From Pseudopithomyces maydicus (taxonomy: Eukaryota; Ascomycota; Dothideomycetes; Pleosporales; Didymosphaeriaceae), in contig JANTUC010000016.1 of the NCBI GenBank assembly GCA_026873275.1, forward strand, positions 1,054,001-1,118,000: a DNA stretch of 64,000 bases, read 5' to 3'. The notes under the pieces are model-generated. The model saw only the letters and a list, made by a program, of their open reading frames with translations, searched no databases and was not told the origin of the DNA. Positions 11,310 to 23,500 of the stretch are shown here, one piece after another. The position numbers and the translations under genes are program-made. Each line of letters begins with the position of its first letter. The first letter of the stretch is position 1.

Positions 11310-14300
11310 GGTGGCGTTTCACGGGGCGGGATGCAGCAAGGGGGTGGAGAGGGGGTGGCTGCAGACGGTGTGCAGACGGTGTGCAGCTCGAGTGGTCGTT
11401 CGTGGGTCGAGGTAGTGGCCAGCATGTTGGGGAGCTTCGACGTGGGGTTCTCCACCAGGACGCCAAGACTATGAGGCTCCAGCGCCCGGGGCTGTAGGAG
11501 GCAAAAAGTCGTGTACCTCAGCACGTCACGCAAGCAAGGGTCGGCATTCTGCGTCGTCTCGATATGGATCGGAGCACAACGGTCGCCTATGTGCGCGGAA
11601 AGGCTATCGATCGCGCAAGGTGGAGACCCGCGGCATCGCGCGGGTGCAACACGGCTGCGGGCATGGGTTGGGGCAACAGAAGAGTAGTGGTATTGGGAAG
11701 AAAGCTTCTTGAAGAGTGCAATTATGATAAGTCTATCCGTCCTGTCCGTGCCGCGAGGCACGGATGCAGGACACCAGGAACCAGAACCCAGGCAATTCCC
11801 TCCGTCTAAGTGTACATACGCGTGGCGCGACAGCCCATTGTCGCTGTCCAAGATGGCCGTCCACTGAATGCAAAAAAATCGTGAGCTGGTCGTGTGGCTG
11901 CGGATCAACCAGCCCGCGAGCTATATAGTACAAAAACCACGCCCAATAAAAGCCAATGGAGGCGGGCAGTGGGAGATCTATCGCATATGCTGGAGTGCAG
12001 AGAGAGAAAGGAAAAGAGAAGAAGGGAAAAGAAAAAAAAAGAAAATCCGTTTTGGTATCCAATGCCTGGGCCTATCCTAGTCTATATTGAAAACGCCGGG
12101 GGAGTAAAAAGGACTTTTTCGCAGGGAGATGCGGTCGCTAAAGCGGGCATGCAAGGAGAAAGATTCGATAGTCGCTCGAGAAACGCGGAGTGGGTAACCA
12201 AAGGGTATTAGGCATGCTGAGAAACGAAGAGTCGCTAGGTATTAAAATGGGCGTAGTCCGAGCCGGGGGCGCCGAAAGAGGACGTGATGGCGCGAGAGAT
12301 TCGGCGGTGAACGTGGTGATGTGTGCATGCGAGCAGAACAGCAGAACAAGGCTGGAGTGCTATATTGGGCAGGTTAGCAGGGGCTCGATGCAAGGCGGAC
12401 GCAGACCCTGGCGACTTACGAATGCGCGTGTTGGCATCCCTCAGTTCCCAACGAACGCCGAGGCCCAATCGAGCAGGATCGATCAACATGAGCGCGGAAG
12501 AGAGAGGAGCGGTAGCGTGAGAGAGAGAGAAGGAGCAGAGCATAGGCAGAGCAGGGCATAGATGGCAGAGAGAGAGCAGAACAAGGCAGAGGCGGTGATG
12601 GTGGTCGTCGTCGTCAAAGAGGGCAAGCGCGAGAGTGGCTATCGCCTCTTGGGGGGTGGTGGCGGCGGCTTGGGGGTGCCTGTCGTGTCATAGGCTCCGC
12701 GGCCCATGTTTGTAGACTCTGAATCTCTGAGGATCATGATGGCGGACTTGGGTGTGCAGGTGGAGCCTGATTTATATGTTAATGGCGGGTTTCACGAGGG
12801 CGTCAGACAGCCCAGCGGCAGGGGTGGTGGGCATTTACAAATAGCAACGCAGAAGGGAGCGTCGAGTGTGGCGTCAGACGGCTGAGCGTGTGCGAGGGAG
12901 CGGCGGCCAGGAAGGAGCAGGCGATGTGTTGGCAGGTAGCAGGTATGTGAGAGGCAGGGCAGGTATGAAGCTATCGCCGTGGTAGTGTGCGGTAGTGTGG
13001 GTGCGGTGGACGGGCGGGCGTGCGCGCGTGAGAGTGATGTGTTCCAGACTACAGCCGGGCAGCGCTGGCAGATTATTAAGAGGACAAGGAGCGTGAGAGG
13101 GTGGGATAAAGTGAAGGCAGGAATTTCCGGCCGGCGGGCATGCGGTTCCTCATATAAGACGGTTAAGGGGCCCCGTCTACTGACTCTCGCCTGGACCAGC
13201 GACGAGACAAATGGAAATGAGCGACAGTGCTTTTGCTATCCAAGCGCACCTCCATGACGTGCCGGGAGACAGGCCCCGATGCAGCGCGCGGCAGGGAACC
13301 TGTTGAAACAGCCCCGACAGAGCCGTCCTGCTACTAGAAATTGTGCAGCATGGATCTGCAGCTGAAAGGCCCGGCACAAGGGTTGAGCCCTGTCACTGCC
13401 TGCTAGCCAGGGGTCCTGCAGCAGGCCGACGCCAACGGCCTGCCTCTCTCTGCGCCGCGCGCCCCAAGCCAGACAGCAACGCAGGCAGTCATCCAGAGCA
13501 CCGTGAGGACGCCGAAGAATCTCACGCCCGGCACCTCCACCGCGACCTCCACCGCGGCATCCCACGCGGGCTGCAAACCGCCCATCCAACGCCCGTCGCT
13601 GAGATGAGACCGTGTCAGCGCCGCCAACGTCGTGCCCAAAGGACGGCAAAGGTCGACGCGCTGACCAGTCGCCCCGTCCACCATTTCACCGTCCACACAC
13701 GCCCAAGCGCCGCGGCTCAACTTCCCCGTCGCCTTCTCTCGCACTGCCCTGTCCCGGGTCGTTGGAATGAGTGGATAGTGGATTCCTGCCATCCGTCCTG
13801 AATGATGCTGCCGGGCACGGCGTCACTAGCGAGCGTTGCTTTTGCGCCTCTATCACAGCCGTCCTGCTCGCCCCAAAGCAATTAGAATCCTCCGTGCCGC
13901 GCTGGCAGACGCCCCAACTCCACGTGGGCGTCCGTCACTGCATCCAAGTCGTCGTCGTCGTCGCCGCCGCCGTCACGCTGCTATTTCTGGCCCTCTGTTG
14001 CTGCCTCGCCCGAAACAGGCAATCCATTCATGCTCCTCAGCCTGACCGCATCTCTCTTCCCTCTCCATCCATCTCCTGGGTGACCGCGCCCGCCCTGGCA
14101 GGTCATGTCGCATCGCGCCTTGCCGAATCAAGATCCATGCTGGCTTCGCTTGGCTATATCCTTCTAGAAACCGACTAGAAGGGCGTTTGATCACCCGGCG
14201 CCAGATGCACCAGCACCAAGCAGGGTCCCTCAGACCGTCTCTCCTCCCTTTGAACAACAAGTGCGCCGCTGAGATAAGACGGGGGAGCACCCGAGATGTG

Positions 14301-17300
14301 CATGCCAGCCAACGAAACGTGGCGGCGTCGTCGTGGGTCGACTTGTCTGAATGGCGATCGACTGTGCCCAGGGCAGTGGAAGCTCGCTGCAAGCATCCGA
14401 CTGCAATGCATGGATCTGCGTCTGCACCCGTTTCACGCACTGTCGCCTGCCCTTTCCACCGCCATGAGTAGTCGTCTCCTCACCGTCGGCTGTCGCATCA
14501 CGCCTCCCGCTGTATTGGCCGTGTTGCTTTTTTGCTCGCATCATCGATTCTGACTCCTTCATGTATCGAACAATAAGCACGTCAGACATGGGCGGGCCCT
14601 GGGATAAACACTCGGCTACCAATAGTATAATTCGCTCCCAGCCCTGGGTGCGATTCGCCAGACCGGCGTCTTTCTAACACTCTCTAAGACACTAACTACC
14701 GACAGGGGTCGGGACAGCGAGACAAAGTGTATATTGCCAGCCTGGACAGGAGAAAAGCTTCGTGGGAAATCGATACGACTCGGGCGGGCCTGTGTCCACA
14801 CTGAGGGATATCTAATTCCTGACGCGTCTATCGTTACATTGGACAGTCGGCGGCATCCTGGCCGCTGGACTACCAGCTCCATCGCTGCTCGCCTGCGGCC
14901 GTTGCTCTGGGAGGGAGGGGGCCCTCCTATTGATGCGCCTCTCCACAGAAAACTTTTTTCCTGAATTTTCCTGAGACTGCTGCGCTGGCTCTTGCTGCGG
15001 GGAGTCGGGAGTGTGGGTTTCTGAACGGAAGCCAAAAGGTTAGAGAGCGCGCTAAAGGCTGCAGCTCTTCGCGTAAGTAGCGGGCTCCATCCCCGTGGAT
15101 CGCGGCCTGCAAAGGCAACCCTGCCGACACGTGGATCGCCTTGTGTCTGGGAAAGGGGGCGACCATCCGGCGCGGCCAATTCACTGACGGCCCTGCCACG
15201 CTGGAGCCCAAGGCGTGAGGAGACGGCGACCACTTTCCGTTCGCTCGACCTTGGACCTTGGTCAACACCCAACACCAACTGGGCCGGCTGCGGTAGCATT
15301 AGCCGGTGGACCTCCCCGTCCCCAATCAGGAAATAAGGCTTATGAGGAGTCGCCTGCTCGCAACGTTCCACGGGCTTTCCCTTCAGTGTCTACCTGGTGA
15401 GCGGAACTATCGTCATCTCCATCCAACGGCGAGGGCACGGCCAGTCGAGTCATCCGTGCGACTCTGGTCTGCCTGAAAAGCCAAACCTGTTGACTTGCCA
15501 TCCGACCGCAAAACACCTGCCCCCGAGGATAAACTCACAGCGTGTTACAATCCTCGCCATGTCGATCGATAGTCAAACAGCTCTACAACTCTGTTCACCC
15601 GATGGCAAACACATTTTCCTGAGTCGGTCGCCGTTGTGCGCCGTAAAACCCTCCTTTCTCCACGAGAGGGCTGCATCGCCGCCACCGCTGCTCCCAACCA
15701 ACCAACCATTTTTGTTTGTAGCATGCGGAACGGCGAACACCCGTTCTTACAGCTGGAGTCGGTCTTCCACGGCCAAACGGCTGCCAACCTGCCCTGCTAC
15801 CACAACCTTTTCATCTTCGCAGCACACCAAAACACCAAAAAGTAAAATGTCCAAAGCTACGTTTCACATTCAAGGGGCTTCTCAGCGCCACCTCAGATTC
15901 TAGAGACGCCACCCTGCGGTCCGACTGCCTAAACGTGTCGTTGCGGTTTGGTTGCAGCGCGGAGGTGGGACGGCGTTCTCGCTAGGGCACACTATTGGGG
16001 AGCCGCCTGCGTGTCCAAACGCTCTGTCAAACTCAACTCGACTGGACAATGATTTGCGATACGGGCGCGCGGACGCTAACGAGAGGACACATCTATCCTT
16101 CGTGTCATGTCATGACCTCAAAATAGATGGGTAGGTTTGCCATCTTAGATGAGGTTCCATCGAATCCTACGGCGTGCGCCCACGGCGTTTTATCCGCACA
16201 ACACCTGTGGGATCGAACCAGCGCGCGTCGATATCCAACACATGCATGGCGTCTGAAAGCCGAAAACCATCGCATGCGGATCGATACTCCCGCTAATCGT
16301 CGCTCGCGGCCAGATAACCGCAACCTTATTTTTTGTATCTTGCGTTTCCCAAAACGTTTTCATGGAAAAGTATTCCGCTCTGCCCATTTCCCATCTTGAG
16401 GCGTGTTTCCCATTCTTCACAGAGACTTTCACGTGGTCTGCTGCCCAACCGATGTTGCTTTCGTTACCGCATCCACCGCTATCAGTGGTACCGTACCTTC
16501 GCTTCCGCTCCGCCTTGCTCTCAGCCCTACCGCAAGCGAACCAACCTATAACTACATTCCATCCAACCAACCAACCAACCAAGTAACCCTGCACTCTTAC
16601 GTCTATCTGCATGCAGTATTTCTAATCCCCATCCCTACCTCCCACACACACCCTCCCCACCCCTCAACCCTTCTCTGCTCACACCTCCCCTCCCAATGCC
16701 TGCCTGCCCTGCTTTCTCTCCCCCTGGTCGTCTCATCCGTCAATACACACATACATAGCTCCCACCCGTTCGCTCACCTACTTTTCCATCTCATCTCAGC
16801 ACGCTCGTTCCCCGGATCGGTGTGCACCCCCATGCTCCATTAATTGCACGTCCGCGCGATTAGGGTAGTTCACGTATGTAAACGGTGCGGGACGCTCCCG
16901 TCCACGTGGACCCACCGGTCTCCGTGTGCGCCTTGTATCTTACTGAGGATTTACGGTGTGAGTGAGCGGATGAGGCGGAGTTCATGCATGTGTATGCACG
17001 TGTGGAGACGTATGTACGGTATGTAGGGTGGGTGAGTGGACTGGGCTGGGCTGGGCTAGCGTAGGGTAGGTAGGGCAGGGCAGGGAGAGGCGCGTAGGGC
17101 TGAGTAGAGGGTAGGGATGTGCTGATGCTTAGGTGCAGGGTCGACGGATGTGTAAGGGAGGGAAATAATAAGTACAGTGGGTATGTATGTGGGTATGCAC
17201 GATAGCGTTTGGGGGGTGGGTAGGGTACGTATGTGGGTGAGTGGAGAGCGAGGGGGTTGGCCCTGCCACGGTACGTACAGTACTGTAGAGTACATAGGTA

Positions 17301-18555
17301 CTAACCCTGTATGCACGCCAAGACAGGGTAGCGTGGGCAGACAAAGGTACACTCAGCGGTGCATGACGGGGGTGGAATGGTTCGCTGCGGGTGATTCGGT
17401 GGGGCGGTCGGTTTGTAGATTGGCTATGACGCCGTTTTATCCGTATGTAGAAAGTTTGACAGCGCTTTTTCTTGCTGACGAGAGGGTTCTGCGTGCACAT
17501 TGGCCAGCCGTCGACGTCAGCGCTGAGGTATACCTTCGCTCGTGGATGGTGGCGAGGTTGTAGATCTACCTACTTGTTTGTGGTGAACTTTTCTGCTCGC
17601 TGATCATGATATTGGAGTATGTGTGTTTGTTGAGGAAGTAGTTTACTTCTTTCGTGGCCCACGGTTTTCGGGGTGTTCATAGCGTAGTACGTGTAATCAT
17701 GACTTACTTTCTTCGTATTAAATATAGTACTACCGTTCGTTCTTTTCATTTCAATTAGTTTTCGTCGCGTTGACATTACAAATCCATGTGTAGTACATGC
17801 AGTATGTACATGCAGTACGTACAGCAATGCACTAGATTCCATGAGACAATGAGTGCATGTGTCCAGCGACCTAGACATTTCCGTTATTCATGAAATATCA
17901 CATTCTTCTAAATAATCCTCGTCCAAAACTATCCGCTCATCCGATACTAGATCACTCAACAAAACAATCTACTCGTAATTTGCTAATTAGTTAGAATCTT
18001 TTTGCATAGACAAATGACTACAGAAAAAAAGAGATATTTCACTAGCAACTATTGCTTCTTGCGATCGAGCTTAAAACAAGGCAAGTGACGGTAATAGTAC
18101 CTATCTATTCCTTCCGTCGGAGAAAGAACCGTCGGAGAAAAGATGGTACAAGGCCAATTATTCACAGACCAACACCTCATCACAATCACCCCCAGTAAAG
18201 ACCTCTCGCACCACTAAATACTCGTTCAAGATGTCAAGCATTTCCATTCCACAAAAAAACGAAAAAGTCATCAAGAGGTAGCCCTGATCAAACGATCATG
18301 TCACTTTTAAAATCTTCAATTGGTAAGGAACAAGCATCAAGAATCTCCAGTACGGAGCACACCGAGAGAGCCGTTTGATAGAAGATCTCTTATCCCAATT
18401 CGAACTTGAGACTCCTTTCCCCCGTGCCCAACTCAAATCACGTGCCTATCGCACCATCTGGGCATACAGCAGTTCCAATAATCTCCTCTCCATATTTCTT
18501 TAATCGAAGAACGCGGTATCTTTAGCGACAACCAAGCTACGAACCTGCCCAATAA
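11310..18555. other. Long gene-free stretch
   Basis: About 7 kb without any supportable gene. The part next to 11309 must carry the ARPC5 promoter. Landmarks are a purine tract (11999-12042), GA repeats (12518-12533), CCAA x5 (16563-16582) and a TGGGC run (17041-17057). Base composition is near that of neighbouring genes, with an AT-richer end after 17.6 kb. ORFs are short and lack domains, signal peptides or splice continuity. Whether it encodes a long non-coding RNA cannot be told from sequence. Confidence 0.5.
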
Positions 18556-18659
18556 CATGTCCACACAGGCTGTGGTAACTCAATAGCTTAAGACAGCGCA
18601 GACTGCCAACGTGTTTACATAGGCCGGAGTAACTCAACAACTTGAGACAGCGCAGACTG
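18556..18659. repeat. 50-bp diverged tandem duplication
   Basis: Copy 1 at 18556-18605 and copy 2 at 18610-18659 align without gaps. The last 18 bases (GAGACAGCGCAGACTG or AAGACAGCGCAGACTG core) are nearly identical and differences elsewhere are mostly C/T and A/G transitions. Confidence 0.8.
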
Positions 18660-20577
18660 TACATTTTTCAACCAATCTTGTAGCTACACCCTGGGTTGAA
18701 TCATTTGCCGCCACGCCATTACCCACATTATGTCACAGGGATCATATACACAGGGCGAAGTACTCATTTGGTCTATCTAGCTAGCTCACTCATTTGGCTG
18801 ACTCCACAATGTAAGTGCATCAGTTCCGAGCTTTCGCACCAAAACATGGTACTTGTACCAACACCGCAAAATGGAGAGATCGACCTTTCCGTCGAAATGG
18901 ACTTTTGGATGGGTTCGAGCAAACCCTTCGCGTCTAGACTGAGAAGATCGGCATCATGTTGCTCAAATCCACAATGATATGGGCAGTCGAAAAAAATGGC
19001 ATCTGGTCGAATCGCTCTTATAGAATCATCGTTACTTAGCTGGAGGTCCATACACTTTAAGTGTGGAGGAACCCTGGTGCCGACATGTCGCTCTTCTTCA
19101 GGAGGCGCACAAAAACAGATGTCTGCCTTATAACAGTGTTTCATCAACTCAAAAACGACGTGCTTCGGCTCGATACAAAATGTGTTTCCGCATAAATTCG
19201 GGCCGTAAGTCTAGACTCGACCAGCGCGATCCACTTGTCAATACGGAATGTGTTTCCACATAAATTCGGGCCGCAAGTCGAGACTCGACCATACCTTGCC
19301 AAATGTCCCGAGTTATCCCACCCGAGGCCAGCACAACCAACCACGTGAACTGTATCTTGACGGACGGCCTTGGAAATTTGATATGGGTATCAGGGTGCGT
19401 GTGAGTGCAAGGCACACTGATCAGACGGGGCTTCTGCATGTGCCTCCTAGTTCCATAGGGGCCATGTGACTGATGGAAAGTGCAGCCTCCAAGCAATGTG
19501 CCATTGTTGTACGCCTTGTTTGTATCGAATGGCGATGCTTGCGGGCCGAGGTGCCACCAAGGTCGAAGTTCAGGGCGCGCGCGACGAAGTTGTGTCCATA
19601 CATGGAGACGCGCTCTACAATGATTAATATTGTTGCGGAAGACCAATGAGACCACAGAAACCTCACCCAAAGGAGTTGATAGAGTGAATCTGATTTTATT
19701 AGCGAAGGAAACAGTCGGTTAAGGTGTTTAATACTGTGATCAGAGGTAAGGTTGGGGTCATCCCCGTGGTCCGGAAATGTGGAGTACAAAGAATATTTTG
19801 AGTACAGAATGAATTTGACGAGACGAAGAAGAATTGCTGCGAAGCAATATCGTGAGATGTGAAAGTTGAGATGGGTATAGCAATAGTCGTGGAGGAGAAA
19901 ACAAGTTGGACAGCTGAGTGATGGCGTTAAATACAGATGTTTGTTTACTAGTGAGGGCACGCCTTCCTTCATACCCTTAGGTAGGCAATCATCCACCTGA
20001 CCCAAGAAAACTTTTGCAAGGAAGCTGCAGATTGCAACAGCAAGAGCTAAGCAGAGCGTGTTGCCCCACGCGGGAGTTGCGTTCGTACGACGCACGTGCA
20101 GGTGAGGTGACAAGTCCATCATCTAAGGACCAGTGGGCGTTCAGTGGTGCACCCATTTCAAACGTATAGTAAAAATTTTCCAGTCTGAAACACATCTCAT
20201 AATGCTCTAAGAAGACTTCTTCGTATTAGTTATAACAATTTAAAATCCCTATCTGTTGATGTTCCCGTGCACGTACTTGAAGCGTCCTAGGAGGCTTCCC
20301 CTGCATGTGGCACAGCAACACATGCCCAATCAGGATGTAAACCGCCCCCAAATGGGATTATTGAATTCAGATGAAACAGCTCGGCTCGACAGAATACCCA
20401 AGTTAGACCCCTAGGCATTTGGCATCTCGAAATCGATGATAAAACTCCAATGATCTCAATTCCTTCGTATGACTCCAGGACATACAATGCGCAAACCTCA
20501 GGCGCTGGTCTTCGCATATTTATTCCCGAATTGATTCAAGCATTGAAACTTACCATTGAATTGTACCCTAGCCCGAT
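18660..20577. other. Gene-free stretch upstream of the NOV-like gene
   Basis: Contains a minus-strand frame of 124 codons at 18773-19147 that I do not recognise, and a diverged direct repeat at 19180-19291. The last few hundred bases should include the promoter of the NOV-like gene starting at 20578. A degraded gene on the minus strand is possible, but nothing identifies it. Confidence 0.45.
19180..19291. repeat. 44-bp direct repeat, 68-bp period
   Basis: Copies at 19180-19223 and 19248-19291 share a core around TAAATTCGGGCC and GACTCGACCA. They differ at four positions (G/A, T/C, T/C-type and A/G-type), separated by 24 bp of unrelated sequence. Confidence 0.85.
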
Positions 20578-23500
20578 ATGAGTTTCACTTTTTTCCCTCT
20601 AGCATCTAGAGACCCAAAGATCCTAGACAGACTAGGCGAAAAAGAACCTAAAACTGTTCACGAGGCACAGGTCATTCTCGAAAGCATTCGTCGCGAGAAA
20701 GGACATCTCGACTCTGAGACACTAAGAGATCTGGAGAAATTACAGGAAAAGAATCGACAGAATCTCATGCGCATTGCAGCGAAAAGCAGAGAGACGGAAG
20801 CTGCATATACGACGAGGTAAGCAACCGCCGTCCAGTATGATCATCTCAATGCGCTAAATGTTATCAGTATCTCAAAACAGCTTTACTCGTCGAAATACCG
20901 CCTATTCTATGAGCTCATCCAAAATGCCGACGATGCTGACTACTCCGCGTTGCGCCCAGGGACTGTTCCCTACATCAAGTTCCAAATTAGTCCTACAGCT
21001 CTTGTGGTAGAGACGAATGAGAACGGCTTCAAACGCGAAAACGTTGAGGCGATTTGTGCGACCGGAAAAAGCTCGAAGAAAGGTGAAGCCTTGAGTCAAC
21101 AGATTGGTGAAAAGGGATTCGGTTTCAAGTCCGTTTTCTCAGTCGCCAATGACGTTCATGTTCAATCAGGTGTCTGGTCATTTCGATTCAAACATAATAG
21201 AGGTGAAGATGGACTGGGAATGGTGACCCCGTTGGAAGCCGATTTCGATGATTTACCTCTGGATGTTGCTACGCGTATAACTCTCAAATTCCCACGCAAA
21301 GACACACACGAATATGCGCGCCTGCTTGATGAACTTACCAAATTACCCAAAACCACACTTCTCCACCTCCATAACTTGAAAATAATCAATATACAACGGC
21401 CGGATCGATCTCTGAGACTGAAAATTTTGTACCCTAAGCAGCACAGCTACACTGGAAGTGAAACGAAAGCGATAGAGAAGTCTGTGGTCATCAAAGGGAA
21501 GTCGAAAACTACGCACAGTTATTTTCACGTCTTTGAGAGTGAGATGAAGATGCCTGAGGATGAACGGCGTCAGGGTCGAACGATATCGAAGATCGAACTA
21601 GCATTCCCATTTGATTCAAGGACCCTGGAGCCGAAACCTTCCGCAGGTGGTCAATATGTATTTGCCTACCTTCCGTTACATCAGCTACCCATTCAAGTAA
21701 GCTCTTTCTCCGCGCACATAGTTGTCTGGCTAACGAATCACAGTTTGTTGTTCAGGGCGACTTCATCACGACTGCAAATCGCGAAAACATCGATGACTGT
21801 ACGTGGAACGATGTCATCCGAGATGGTGTCGTATCGGCTTTTTGCCGGGCTATGTCAGCCTTCGCTTTGGAAAATGAAACAAGCCCTATGAATTATATGT
21901 GGCTTCATTACGTACCAACAGCACAGCTGTGCAATGGATCTTGGGGGTCCCTATACACATCCATCAAGTCCGAACTCCAGGGTTATGCCATATTCAAGAC
22001 TTGGGAAACGGAACAGCTGAAAAAACCTATGGATGTGCGCGCACTGAGTGCGGGCTGCCTACACAACAACAAACCAATATTTAACGACCTTTCTGATGAG
22101 CTGTATATCACGCTCAAGTACAACTCTAGATATGATAGAGTCTTGGCGGATCTTGGAGTTCGTCTAATCTCTGATTTCGAACTTCTACCACGCATCAGGG
22201 CGGATTTGAGGTCAAAGATTTGGACCTTCAATCCTGCCGATACATGGCATCAAGCATGTGCCGAAGTCATCACATTCATATACCAGAACGCTAAATCCAG
22301 TGAAATTCTTTCCCAAATCAGGATGCTGGCTATTATTCCCGTCAATAATGGAAGATCTTGGACCGGTGCGCCTGGTGTGAGCTTTGGGGGTCTGCAGACT
22401 ATCTATTTTCCCACTACCGATGAAATTGAAATCCCCCAGGGAATTGGTCTTCATTTAGTGGATGCTGTGGCCGCATCCATTCCACAGCGCAAAGAACTTT
22501 TCAGGCTGCTGGGCGTTCTTGAGTGTTCGAAAAGTGAAGTGCTCAATCGTATTGAGAAAAAGCACCGTCAGAACGGCGGCTGGGCCGAGGAAAACTCAAT
22601 CTCGAATTATTGTGTCGGTCTCAGATACATGTTCTGGTTTCATCCAGAGGCTGACTTGGTCAAACCTTGGATAAAGGTTCTCGTTAACACCAACGAGTTG
22701 AGATCCACCTTTGAACCCCTTTACTTTCCATCTGATAAAGATTACGATACTCAGAAACTGCTACAGAATGACTCTCAAAGTCCTTCATATACAGACGTGG
22801 CCTACTTCATTCATTCGCAGCTACTTCAAACAAATTACATGAATGCATACTGTATTCAAAAAGGCATGTTCTGGGAAACCTGGCTCCAGACTGTGACTGG
22901 GGCGCGCTATCATCCTCCACTCCTTCATGGCACCAGATCTTGCGAATTCGGGTCAACTGTTCCACCGAAAATCTCCAAAACCATGCTTGCAGTACTAGAG
23001 AATCGGCCGAAAGAATTTGTCGGATTGCTCCGAGCGCACTGGGACGAGTATAGGGAGGACTTACCCTATATTCTCGAAGAGTTGAAACAGCTGGAAGTAC
23101 CATGCCAACCATACTCTAATGGAAATTCATGCCAGTTGCAACTCTGTTACTCGCCAACATTAAGCATCATGTCTGAGTTGCGGGCCTTGGACGCATTAGC
23201 ATGTGTACCTATTCTACAGCTTCCTGATTCTAAAGAAGTCAAGGATGAACACCACTGGGAGTTCCTTTCCAAACTTGGTGTTCGTACCGAGCCAAGTTTG
23301 GATCTTTATTTGGAAGTTCACAAGGAGTTCGTGGAATACAGTGAAGACGATGAATGGGAAGAACGTGATGACTCAATAGAAAATCTGAGATTTCTCTACA
23401 CAGCGATGGCTCGGCTTGCAACTCCAAATGATTATGAGAGGCTCAGGTGAGTTTACTTGCCAATGTCCATAAAAATACTAACTTTAGGAGAACTGAGCTT

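Noticed and set aside
13771..14178. A 135-codon frame with a hydrophobic run
   Set aside because: The hydrophobic run comes from a GTC/GCC simple repeat; nothing else supports coding.
16205..16225. A tRNA B-box-like GGTTCGATCC on the minus strand
   Set aside because: The flanking bases do not form a T-stem, and no acceptor stem or A-box is found at the right distance.
18773..19147. A 124-codon minus-strand frame with several cysteines
   Set aside because: No recognisable domain, no splice continuation and next to a diverged repeat; may be a gene remnant but cannot be supported.
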